A stretch of DNA of 64,000 bases from Terebella lapidaria (Eukaryota; Annelida; Polychaeta; Terebellida; Terebellidae): NCBI GenBank assembly GCA_949152475.1, contig OX424562.1, forward strand, positions 25,544,209-25,608,208. Reading direction: 5' to 3'. The notes under the pieces were generated by a model that saw only the letters and a list, made by a program, of their open reading frames with translations, made no database searches and was not told the DNA's origin. Within the stretch, counting starts at the first letter, position 1. Each line of letters begins with the position of its first letter. A program made the translations under genes and the position numbers. This document shows positions 19,135 to 27,299 of this stretch, in pieces.

Positions 19135-21693
19135 CTACTGGTTTTCCGACACCTCGTCTGTCAAACTGTTCCGCTCACCAATCTCCTCGATTAGTCGACT
19201 CAAGCGCTCCTCCTTGGTCCGAGGTGGCGGCCGATCTGGACACTGGTACTTCCGATGACCCGGCTTCCCACAGTACCAACAGTCATCTGGTCCCGGCCTA
19301 GCGCTTGGTCCCTTGTTCTCAGCAGTGGCGGCCCTCGGCTTGATGGATAGCACCTGCTCACACAGCTCGATTAGTCGATCCAGCTTCCTGTCTTGGCTCT
19401 CAAAGAGCCCCTTGAAGTAGGGAAGTCTGGGTAGACCCGCTACGTTCGGCTGGTTGCTCTGCTGCCCACTGGTGGTAATCTCGCCTCCCTGCTGGTTCTT
19501 CAACAGCTGTAGGACCCGTCCTAGAGCTGGCTCGGAGTCCTCCGACTCTATGGACATTACCGGCTTCCCAGGCTTGGGTTTGACACATTCGTACTGGGTC
19601 ACGAACGCTATGGCCTCCTCCATGGTCTTCATCTTCCTCATGAGCGCCATCACCTTCATGTCCCCATCTGGATGGCCCTTCCAGAAGTGGTCTAAGGCGA
19701 TAGCCTCCTGAGCTGCGGAGTTCAGATCCGGATAACCACGGCCGGCCAGTCGCTGCAACTCATAGCCGTACTGCTGGGGTGTCTCTGCCTTCCTGCGGGT
19801 TCTTTGTCCCAAGGTCGCCTTGTAGGACTCCTCCTGACAGTCAGGGTCGAATCGTAGGGTCAGCTTGTCGGTCAGAACGTCGATGTCCCTCCGGTCTGCA
19901 GGACTCAGGCTGGTCAGCATTCGTCGCGCCTCTCCTGTCAAGCTCCCGGCTAAGTAGACGCCCTGTTCCCGCTTGCTCCATCCGTTGACCTCTGCGATGA
20001 CGTCAAAGTGGGCCCGGTACACCGGCCACTCTATGGAAGTCCCATCGAACTTGTCAGGGGTCAGCATCTTCCGGTTCCTTCTGCCGTTCTGATTCCAGGC
20101 TGTGCTGTCCTCGGACGACGAGTCCTCCTGCCTCCGTCTCGGCCTAGGGCTTCGTCGGTGCAGCGGCGGTCCCCGCCTCGGTGGTCTCCTCCCCCGTCCT
20201 GGGTAACCATGGCTGCTGTCGGTCCCTCCATCAGATGAAGGCCCCTCATCGCCCGATGATGAGAAAGGGTGCTGTCTCCGGCCTCCCTGGGTGACTGAAA
20301 TAGAAGCTGGATTTCTCCAGGAGGCTGGCTGTCTCGGTTGTCGACTGGGTGAAGACCTCCCTCTTCCGCGAACGCTGTCTTCCGCGAACCCTCCGCGAAC
20401 ACTGTCTTCCGCGAACCTTCCGCGAACGGACTCCTCCGCCAACAGCTCCCGAAGAAGTTCTTCCGCGAACAGGCCTCTTCCGCGAACGCCGTCTTCCGCG
20501 AGTCTTCCGCGAACGGGCTCGTCCGCCAAGATGTCTCGGAGACGTCCCTCCACAAAAGATGTACGTCCGCGAACGCCATCTTCCGCGAGTCTTCCGCGAA
20601 CCGGCTCATCCGCGAATGGTCTTCCCCGTCTATTCTGAAAAACTGGAAAGGAAGATTGGTCGCCTGGATCACTCCTTTCGTCGAGCCGCCGTCTGGGTGA
20701 AGACTCCTCTCTTCCGCGAACACTCTCTTCCGCGAGTCGTCCTCGTCCGCGAACGTGGTCGTCCGCGAAGGGCCCTCCCCGGTCACAAGCGTCCTCGTCA
20801 CCAAAGACTCCCCCTCGCCCACGAGCCCGTTCATCCACGAAGGATCCCCGGTTGCAAGCGTCCCTGTCGCCGAAGAATGCCTCTCGTCCGCGAATGTTCT
20901 CTTCCGCGAAAAGTCCTCTCCCTCTCGAGCTGCTCTCTTGGGTCGGAGCCCAAGTAACCCGTCCTCCAGTCACTCCCGTTTGTCGACTCGTCACACCCGA
21001 CCGCTGCCCTGTTGCACCAGACTGCTGCTCTGTTGCACCAGACTGCTGCTGGGACTGGTCCCAAAGCCGTCTCAATGCTGCATTCTCTGGAGGTGCCACA
21101 CTTGGACTCTGCTCCGGTAGCTGTAGCCGATCCCTCCTCGCCCAGATTTCGCCGTCCTCCCCGTCCAGATTGACGTACTCCGGTCCCAGCACTCGTCGGA
21201 ACTCGGGGCCCCTCCTAACGCTCTCAAGGTAGGTTGACCTCTCCCTGTCTCGATCGTGCTGCCACCCAGAGTCGTGTCTGAAAAGAAAACGGTTGTCGGG
21301 TGTCTGGCTCCGGGGTCTCTGTTGACTAGTCGACTGGCCCATGGAAGGTCTCGACCTCCCTGGTTGCTCCTCACTCGTCGAAACGTCCCGTCTACCCCTG
21401 GCTGTGAAGCTGCTCTTCCGCGAACGGTCGTCTTCCGCGAACGTTGTCTTCCGCGAACGGTCGTCGGCCTCTTCCGCCAAGGTCGTCTTCCGCGAACGGT
21501 TGTCGTCCGCGAACGTCTTCCGCGAACGGTCGTCTTCCGCGAACGTCTTCCGCGAACGGTCGTCTCCCTCTTCCGCAAAGGTCGGCTTCCGCGAACCGCT
21601 GTCTTCCTCGTCCGCAAGTGAGGCCGTCCGCGAAGAGTCTTCCTCTTCACCTCCTGTCTTCCCTGGGGCAGTTTCGTCGTTTTCGCCGGACAT
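19135..21693 (-). CDS. gag: gag polyprotein, 852 aa, with long repeat-rich N-terminus
   Basis: The structural protein of the particle. The first 540 residues or so are low-complexity, charged and repetitive: R-S-R-K-T-F-A-E-D-D and S-V-R-G-R-F-A-E-D units are encoded by the same TTCGCGGAAGA DNA repeat found in the LTR. A capsid-like helical region follows (about 541-700: LTPDKFDGTSIEWPVYRAHF...GEARRML...YGYELQRL), the usual retrotransposon gag fold. A CCHC zinc knuckle CWYCGKPGHRKYQC at about 801-815 would bind RNA. It is unusually long for a gypsy gag, and the N-terminal extension accounts for that. The leader from the LTR is 64 nt. The stop overlaps the open upstream part of the pol frame. 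Confidence 0.9.
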   Translation of the reverse strand: MSGENDETAPGKTGGEEEDSSRTASLADEEDSGSRKPTFAEEGDDRSRKTFAEDDRSRKTFADDNRSRKTTLAEEADDRSRKTTFAEDDRSRKSSFTARGRRDVSTSEEQPGRSRPSMGQSTSQQRPRSQTPDNRFLFRHDSGWQHDRDRERSTYLESVRRGPEFRRVLGPEYVNLDGEDGEIWARRDRLQLPEQSPSVAPPENAALRRLWDQSQQQSGATEQQSGATGQRSGVTSRQTGVTGGRVTWAPTQESSSRGRGLFAEENIRGREAFFGDRDACNRGSFVDERARGRGGVFGDEDACDRGGPFADDHVRGRGRLAEESVRGREESSPRRRLDERSDPGDQSSFPVFQNRRGRPFADEPVRGRLAEDGVRGRTSFVEGRLRDILADEPVRGRLAEDGVRGRGLFAEELLRELLAEESVRGRFAEDSVRGGFAEDSVRGRGRSSPSRQPRQPASWRNPASISVTQGGRRQHPFSSSGDEGPSSDGGTDSSHGYPGRGRRPPRRGPPLHRRSPRPRRRQEDSSSEDSTAWNQNGRRNRKMLTPDKFDGTSIEWPVYRAHFDVIAEVNGWSKREQGVYLAGSLTGEARRMLTSLSPADRRDIDVLTDKLTLRFDPDCQEESYKATLGQRTRRKAETPQQYGYELQRLAGRGYPDLNSAAQEAIALDHFWKGHPDGDMKVMALMRKMKTMEEAIAFVTQYECVKPKPGKPVMSIESEDSEPALGRVLQLLKNQQGGEITTSGQQSNQPNVAGLPRLPYFKGLFESQDRKLDRLIELCEQVLSIKPRAATAENKGPSARPGPDDCWYCGKPGHRKYQCPDRPPPRTKEERLSRLIEEIGERNSLTDEVSENQ
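19141..19147 (-). promoter_or_regulatory. possible -1 ribosomal frameshift site at the gag-pol junction
   Basis: The element strand reads G GAA AAC CAG TAG in the gag frame, the heptamer GGAAAAC ending three bases before the gag stop (19135-19137). The pol frame is exactly -1 relative to gag and is open through this point (QFDRRGVGKPVGL...). The A-site part AAAAC is ideal, while the first triplet GGA is not a homopolymer, so it is a near-match to the X XXY YYZ rule. Internal initiation at the pol Met (19111) is the alternative. Confidence 0.4.
20361..20930 (-). repeat. TTCCGCGAACG repeats inside gag, block 2
   Basis: Many copies of the LTR-type unit (TTCCGCGAAC with spacers of 3-6 bases), kept in frame to encode repeated V-R-G-R-F/L-A-E-D/E modules. 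The unit is interspersed with GTCCGCGAA variants. Confidence 0.75.
21410..21640 (-). repeat. TTCCGCGAACG repeats inside gag, block 1
   Basis: About ten units with period 15-18, in frame, encoding D-D-R-S-R-K-T-F-A-E repeats near the Gag N-terminus. The nucleotide unit is the same as in the LTR and in the spacer upstream of ORF3. Confidence 0.75.
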
Positions 21694-21736
21694 GAGTGAT
21701 GCTGAGGTTCGTTCCCTGGCAGTAGACCCTCGGGGA

Positions 21737-21754
21737 TCCTGGTCACGTGCACCA
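21737..21754 (-). other. candidate tRNA primer-binding site
   Basis: Three bases after the end of the 5' LTR the element strand reads TGGTGCACGTGACCAGGA. It begins with the TGG expected to pair with a tRNA CCA end. I could not match the rest to a particular tRNA acceptor stem, so the primer is unassigned. Confidence 0.5.
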
Positions 21755-22314
21755 AGTTGTGACGTTTGGTAATGACTTGTTTTCGGTGTGGCCCAAAAAA
21801 CCTGGTTTCTCTGATCGTATAGACTTTATGTAACTCCCGCTCGTTGTGATTCGAGAGCCGTCACTAAATTGGTGTCCCCCAACGCTGGTGTATCATCACT
21901 CCGTAGCTCACCGGCTTCACTTAGGCAAGAAGCAACTCAGATGTAAATAAATTGAAGATTTATATACATCAAATCAACTTACAATTGTATGGCTGGTCAC
22001 CCACGTGACGTACAAATATGAAGTTCAGACATGGAGCACTGTATGATCACATTTCAAAAATAAATAGTGCACGAGGGCACAACTAAAAAGAGTTCTTAGC
22101 CGGCGGCGTCTCTCTGTCCCTTCCCGTTGAAGTTTCCCGTCCCGCTTAGTCGAATGGTTTCTCCAGGTAGTCGGTCTAAATCCCGGTTGACTCTAAGGCC
22201 CTGAAGAAGGAGTCGTCCGCACGGAGTTCGTCGAGTCCCTTGGCTGTGGCGGTGACGATCTCCCCACGGTCGATGTCGCTGTTGCAGTGCTCTCAGAGCG
22301 GCCGTCCGCTCTCC

Positions 22315-22322
22315 CTTATATA
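22315..22322 (-). promoter_or_regulatory. LTR TATA box
   Basis: TATATAAG on the minus strand, in context GGCTATATAAGGGAG, immediately downstream of the TTCCGCGAACG array. Transcription should start about 25-30 bases on, near 22285-22290. The identical box in the 3' LTR is at 12252-12259. Confidence 0.7.
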
Positions 22323-22334
22323 GCCAGGGTGGCT

Positions 22335-22585
22335 GCGCGCGCATCTTCGTCCGCGAACGTATCTTCCGCACTCTTCTCCACGTGGTGAAGACTGCGTCCG
22401 CGAACGGTTCTTCCGCGAAGGCTCCTCTTCCGCGAACGGTGCTTCCGCGACTGATGCTTCCGCTGATGATGCTTCCGCAATCGTGCTTCCGCGAACGGTT
22501 CTTCCGCGAACGATGCTTCCGCTGATGATGCTTCCGCAATCGTGCTTCCGCGAACGGTTCTTCCGCGAACGGTGTCTTCGCAAGT
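22335..22585. repeat. TTCCGCGAACG-type repeat array in the LTR U3
   Basis: About a dozen units of 11-16 bp built on CTTCCGCGAACGGT, with variants CTTCCGCTGATGATG and CTTCCGCAATCGTG that recur in a higher-order pattern. The core TTCCGCGAA is a near-palindrome of the form TTC-N3-GAA. The same array is in the 3' LTR at about 12,270-12,520. Its place just upstream of the TATA box makes it a likely enhancer (inference). Confidence 0.75.
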
Positions 22586-22657
22586 GGACTTTGTAGATCA
22601 CGTGACCGTTCCTAACGAACGTTTCAGCGCGGCAGTTGCATGGTTTTGTTACAATTA

Positions 22658-23150
22658 TAAGCGATGTTTATCAGGATAATTATAACATATCTGCCTCTTT
22701 ATGCAATCATTCACCACAATAGTCATAATTTTCATATTATATTCATGACATAATGACTTGTCTTCATGTGTCGACGTTGAAATTGCAAATCTGTAAAATA
22801 ACTACTAGTTCAATTCCATAATAAGCAACAAAACACATGCAAACTCAACCGGTGTTCAAAGCCTTCCCCAATATCTATGCGTGCATTCCTTTGTCATGGC
22901 CGTACTGCCGTTTATTCCGCTGTGTTCCCTTCTTGAATGGCTCGCGATGAAACTGAAAATAAGCTAACTGGAACCAATAAGATGTAATTCATATATTCAT
23001 ATTTTGGGGGGAAACGCTGATATATACTTTTCTCTGAATAAGGTCGACAAGTGTTAAGCGCGACATACAGTCTATACATCCATGTAATGTCTTGACGGAT
23101 AATGTCTTGCAGCCAGAAACCAAGAATGATCGTACAGGTATATGAGGTAT
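22658..23150. other. intergenic, no gene seen
   Basis: Right flank of the gypsy insertion. AT-rich, nothing supported. Confidence 0.5.
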
Positions 23151-23340
23151 ATTTCTATTATCACCAATACAACAAGATTTTGATGACGCCAAAACCGAAC
23201 ATAAAATACAACATTTTCGGAACAGAAACAATAGCGCTACTAAGTTTTTGCTGTCAAAGCGGCACTAGTGTCCTCGAGGGCAGACAGTGTGTTAAAGTTA
23301 GATGTTTCTACTTACTTTACACTTGGTGGAATTAGCATCC
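23151..23340 (+). repeat. dispersed repeat R1, copy 1
   Basis: It contains caccaatacaacaagatttt, tgatgacgccaaaac, an aaaatacaacattt word, gggcagacagtgtgttaaa and tggaattagcatcc. The same words recur in order at 43215-43520, and the first half recurs at 29630, 30073 (inverted) and 40455 (inverted). No ORF or TIR is recognised, so class is unknown (SINE- or MITE-like). Confidence 0.55.
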
Positions 23341-23512
23341 AACCGCCCATAGAAATGTGTGTCAACGATGGTCTTCATCGCGTGAACATTTTCATAAGGA
23401 TTTATACGGAATTTGTCACCATTTATTTTCCAAACAAAACAAAAACGATACAACTTGATTAGGAATATTCAAGACTGTATTATTGTTACTAGTCTCCTAT
23501 GGGTCTCCTATT

Positions 23513-23965
23513 CTATAGACATCAGCATGATCTGTGTCTAAAATAATTCTATGGACGTCATCATATCCATCTATAATAAATACCGCGTAGGTCATTATGA
23601 TCCTTATCTATAAAAATTGTGTGGACGTCTTAACGATCCCTGTCTGTAAGAAAATTATGTGGACGTCTTCATGATCAGTGTCTGAAAGAATTTCTGTTAA
23701 TGTCATCATGATTTCTGTTGAGAAATTTTGTCGAAGTAATCACAATCAATGTATTCAAGAATATATATATATGGACATCATCATGATCCGTGTCTATAAG
23801 AAATTCTGTAGACGTCATCATGGTCATCATGATCCTTTTCTATACATATGTAAGAAATTCTGAAAAAAAGTCGTAGTCCGTTTCTATAAGAAATTATGTG
23901 GAAGTTGTATGATCGTGTATATAAAAAATTATGTGGACGTCTTCACGATCCGTGTCTCATGAGAT
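23513..23965. repeat. degenerate minisatellite, unit about 39-41 bp, about 11 units
   Basis: The unit resembles gtgtctataagaaattatgt followed by ggacgtcttcatgatcc. The recurring words are tctataagaaatt, tgtggacgtc and atcatgatc. Single fragments of the unit also occur at about 38,030 and 42,390. Confidence 0.7.
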
Positions 23966-24214
23966 ATTCCATATATCACCTCATGCGAATTATCTACCAA
24001 TAGACTTTGTTGGCGTGCATGTGGCCAAAACGGAAAAATTATAATTTACATCATTTCATTGAATTTCTGTGTGGCCAAGTATTTTTGTGTTCTGTGGGTT
24101 GTTACAATTATTTAAAGGAAGAACAAAGCGCATCAATACATGTAAAAGTGTATTTCAATGAAATATTTTTATCTTTCACCACACCTGGTTATTCTGACGA
24201 TATATATTCCAAGT

Positions 24215-24398
24215 CTGTAAGCGTGGAAACAATATTACCCGGGTATGAGGAATTCCGATCGAACAAAACCGAGTCTGGCATCTATTAAATATCGACGTCC
24301 ATAGTAAGGCAAAATCGAGAAAATTTTATGGAACCTCATGAACGGCCATAAATAGTATATGACATAAGGAGGTGAAAGTAATAGATCCGGAGAGAGTG
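24215..24398 (-). repeat. dispersed repeat R2, copy 1
   Basis: On the minus strand it carries tttcacctccttatg, gttcatgaggttccataaaa, tttctcgattttgcc and ttttgttcgatcgga. The same words occur at 49048-49165 and more weakly at 38158-38330. Class unknown. Confidence 0.5.
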
Positions 24399-24419
24399 AG
24401 CATTTCTTGACCAGCACGT

Positions 24420-25284
24420 GGCACCCTCCATGAATTCCTGAATATTAATCTGCAAACGAGTCCTGCTCCATACATGTACTGGTCACATATTTGGTGTGCT
24501 TGTCAACCGGATCCTGATAACGTTCGTATAATTTCTCAATCGCAGCTATTAGTCATGGTAAAATACATCCTCGTCACAGCAGCATAGAGACCAGCTGGGA
24601 ACAATATTGAACATATTACTTATATCTGCAACTAGCTATGGAATAACGTAAAGTTGTGAGACAAACACACAATATGCTGTCGATATAGGAATGTTGATGC
24701 TTCGAAAAAGAAAATTGACTATGGAAAAATTGCAAACCCCACGTTTGTGAAATAATCTAATTCACATGTTAGAATCTCCTGATTAAAGGAAAATTGAGGA
24801 GTTTCAAGTTATTGACTGCCTGTGGCTGGTCAATATACATGTACTCTGATATCTTGCCCATAGGCACGAGAGCAATGGAGAACTCACCTTGCATCACAAA
24901 GTCATGTAAAAAAACATGTTTGTGGACTAAAATATACAAGTACAATATGTACCATAAATATGGAGAGGACTGTAGCAAACGTCATCATTGGAAAATCTAT
25001 GTAACTAAGGCCATGCAAAATAGATGGTGCTTTGACATGAAAATACATTGATTTTCTGATCCGTTATTCCACTGGTGCGACTTCTTTCCGGGGGGGGGGG
25101 GACATAAATTATGCCTTTTGGTACAGGAGTTTAATTGCCCTTAAACACATTCTCGTACTTATTATGATAGTTGTCTATCTGTTTGCCTTCTATTTCCTAC
25201 ATATCAAATAATACATTAGCTCATCCTTTGTCACACATTAATCCGTGGATTTTAGATGTTTGAAAACTGTTGGATACTGTTTAA
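24420..25284. other. intergenic, no gene seen
   Basis: AT-rich. Contains a G12 tract at 25090-25101; otherwise nothing supported. Confidence 0.5.
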
Positions 25285-25286
25285 TA

Positions 25287-25908
25287 CGGTGCCCCTAATA
25301 GGACACGAGAATTTTTTTTTTGAACATGTCTTATTTCGTCCCGACGAATTAGTATTTCGTCTGGACGAAATAGTATTTCGTCTGGACGAATTATTATTTC
25401 GTCCCGACGAATTATTATTTCGTTCCGACGAATTATCAAGCGTTATAGTCTTCTCGATTCATTGTATGAGTACATGAACGAAGTGAGCGTGCCCCAATCA
25501 AGAGGGAGGGGGTGCTGTCTGGGGCTCTTAGTGGGCAAAGTGGGTTCTATTCTGGGTTTAATTGCGGCCAATTGGCGCTATTTAGAGCACCGAATGTCTA
25601 ATTGAAGCGAGGGTAGGGACACAGTGCATGCAAAGGGAGAGGGAGCTGTTCTTCCCCTCAGACACACATATGGATAGCTGTATCTCATTTCATGAATCCG
25701 ACATAATATAGGCACGATAATTCGTCCAGACGAAACAATAATTCGTCCAGACGAAATATCAACTCGTCGAGACGAAATACTTATTCGTCCAGACGAAGTA
25801 ATATTTCGTCCAGACGAAATACTAATTCGTCCAGACGAAATATTAATTCGTCCAGATGAAATAAAGCCTGCTCTAAAATAAGTTTCTCATGTCCTATTAG
25901 GGGCACCG
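25287..25908. mobile_element. 622-bp TIR element with 21-bp palindromic subrepeats
   Basis: Terminal inverted repeats begin CGGTGCCCCTAATAGGACA and end in its near-perfect reverse complement, flanked by TA on both sides, as for Tc1/mariner-type MITEs. Inside the left end are five 21-bp units of the form TATTTCGTCCCGACGAATTAN (25330-25437). Inside the right end are seven units AATTCGTCCAGACGAAATANT (25719-25866). Each unit is itself a palindrome (TTCGTCnnGACGAA). The middle holds a short unique segment with no transposase ORF, so it is non-autonomous. Confidence 0.75.
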
Positions 25909-26200
25909 TAGTTTTATAACAAAGATACTTAGAATTTCTTTACGGGATATGACATGGCAAATGGTATGGTAGCATTGTCAATCATAATAAACATAGACGT
26001 ATAGTTCAATAGCATACCGTAAATAATCCATGTCATAAATCGATATCAATTTCAGAACATCAATAGTTTTATCGCAATCAACAGCATATCACAGTTATAG
26101 CATTACATGGAGACAACGGTAAGACAACAATCTATTCACCGACCACATGGGTAATTCATCAATATTTGTTATTATCCCATAATTTTATCAATTCTTCTTT

Positions 26201-27238
26201 TCATCGTTTCGATTGTTGTAGAGGGGGTGTTGCTCCCTGGGGAGTTTCTGTTCTCTGGAGGGACATGCGAACCATGTCCGCATGTGGGTTCATTCCGCTG
26301 TTGGAAATAACCGAGATCGACGTATCAGATCGTTGTTTGCTCTGGTTAATGGAGTGACGTGGCCTTACTCTGGGACTCTGATATGCATTACCACCTTTCG
26401 ACAATGAATCTAGTATGGGAAATCCCTTGGATAGCTTATCAGGGTTTTCTGCACTTTGATCGCACGGAGGGGATTGGTGGACGATGACGTCATAATCTAC
26501 TGGTGTCATGGCGCCGTTGCTGTGATCCGGACTTCCTGTCATTCCTGCAGTGAGCATGCTCGACCTTGAGTGTAAACTTATCCTGTCCAGACGTAGAGAT
26601 ACGTTGTCCACAGTTCTGACAGACAACAGTGCGTCGTTCTCGTTTGGAACCGTCAGGCCGGTCCTGTCATTCAAAATAGCGAATAGCTTGTCCTTATTTG
26701 ATATGTTTTCTACGGAAGCTCCGCTCTCGGTAGCTAGTATTTTCACACATTCGATGTGCCCTTTATCCAAAGCTTCTGATAACGCTGTACCTCCACATTT
26801 GTTGACGTCATCAATACGTATCGTGTCTTTGGTGTGAGAGTCATTCACGAGAATTCTCAGGGCTGAATGGTTATCATTGGATGCCGCATACCACAACGCA
26901 CTATTGCCCGCTTTGTCTTTCTTATTAGGATCGCAGACACCACTGGATATTAACCTACGTATGACGTCATCACGATTACCCAGAATGCACGCGTACATCA
27001 GTGGCGTACGGTAATCTCTGTCGGGAATGTTGACGTCACATTTGTGTTTAACCAAGAGACGTACAAAGTGCGCGCGCACATCTTCTTTCTCGACTTTTAT
27101 GGCGTGAATCAGCGGCGTGAGCCCGGTCTCGTCCGCGAAATTCAGATCATATCGTCTATCCAGGTACGTGCAGACCGCACGGACTTTCTCAGTCTGTATG
27201 GACCTTATGAAGGCAATCTTCTCTTCTCGACTTGACAT
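26201..27238 (-). CDS. ankyrin-repeat protein, intronless, 345 aa
   Basis: Start chosen at the ATG giving MSSREEKIAFIRSIQ; the frame stays open upstream, but no earlier ATG was seen. Ankyrin units are seen at about residues 35-75 (DETGLTPLIHAIKVEKEDVR), 72-110 (RDYRTPLMYACILGNRDDVI), 108-145 (KAGNSALWYAASNDNHSAL) and 145-185 (CGGTALSEALDKGHIECVK), each with the TPL/SAL turn. The remaining 160 residues are polar and Ser-rich with no recognised domain, likely disordered. No signal peptide or membrane segment, so cytosolic. The layout (N-terminal ankyrins, long disordered tail, single coding exon) is reminiscent of ANKRD34-like proteins, but that is a weak match by memory. It probably mediates protein-protein contacts. 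Confidence 0.8.
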   Translation of the reverse strand: MSSREEKIAFIRSIQTEKVRAVCTYLDRRYDLNFADETGLTPLIHAIKVEKEDVRAHFVRLLVKHKCDVNIPDRDYRTPLMYACILGNRDDVIRRLISSGVCDPNKKDKAGNSALWYAASNDNHSALRILVNDSHTKDTIRIDDVNKCGGTALSEALDKGHIECVKILATESGASVENISNKDKLFAILNDRTGLTVPNENDALLSVRTVDNVSLRLDRISLHSRSSMLTAGMTGSPDHSNGAMTPVDYDVIVHQSPPCDQSAENPDKLSKGFPILDSLSKGGNAYQSPRVRPRHSINQSKQRSDTSISVISNSGMNPHADMVRMSLQRTETPQGATPPLQQSKR

Positions 27239-27299
27239 CGCTGCTAATCTTCGTTGCAGTGTGACAATCTTCCGTTTGAACGAAGAGAAAACCACTAAG

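Larger units (their letters stand above)
11695..22653 (-). mobile_element. complete Ty3/gypsy LTR retrotransposon with an extra 3' ORF (10,959 bp)
   Basis: Two 896-bp LTRs (TGT...ACA ends) bound minus-strand gag, pol (protease, RT, RNase H, integrase order, hence Ty3/gypsy) and a third ORF between pol and the 3' LTR. A primer-binding-site candidate follows the 5' LTR (21758-22653), a purine tract precedes the 3' LTR (11695-12590), and an ATTA duplication flanks the whole. All three ORFs are long and uninterrupted and the LTRs read as identical, so the copy is young and may be autonomous. No env-like glycoprotein is seen in the third ORF (no signal peptide, no membrane anchor). GC content is far above the surrounding DNA, consistent with a recent arrival. 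Confidence 0.95.
21758..22653 (-). repeat. 5' LTR of the gypsy element
   Basis: 896 bp, no difference seen from the left LTR. It drives the genomic RNA: the repeat array at about 22,335-22,585 sits directly upstream of TATATAAG (22315-22322), so it occupies the U3 enhancer position. Confidence 0.95.
11691..22657. repeat. target-site duplication ATTA flanking the gypsy element
   Basis: ATTA at 11691-11694 immediately precedes the left LTR and ATTA at 22654-22657 immediately follows the right LTR. Gypsy integrases typically make 4-6 bp duplications, so these define a simple integration event. Confidence 0.8.

Noticed and set aside
23513..23965. Possible CRISPR array
   Set aside because: Repeats are degenerate, contiguous and lack unique spacers of constant length; the DNA is metazoan.
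25330..25437. Repetitive open frame encoding F-R-x-D-E-L repeats
   Set aside because: Product of the 21-bp (seven-codon) palindrome array; no start context or conservation as protein.
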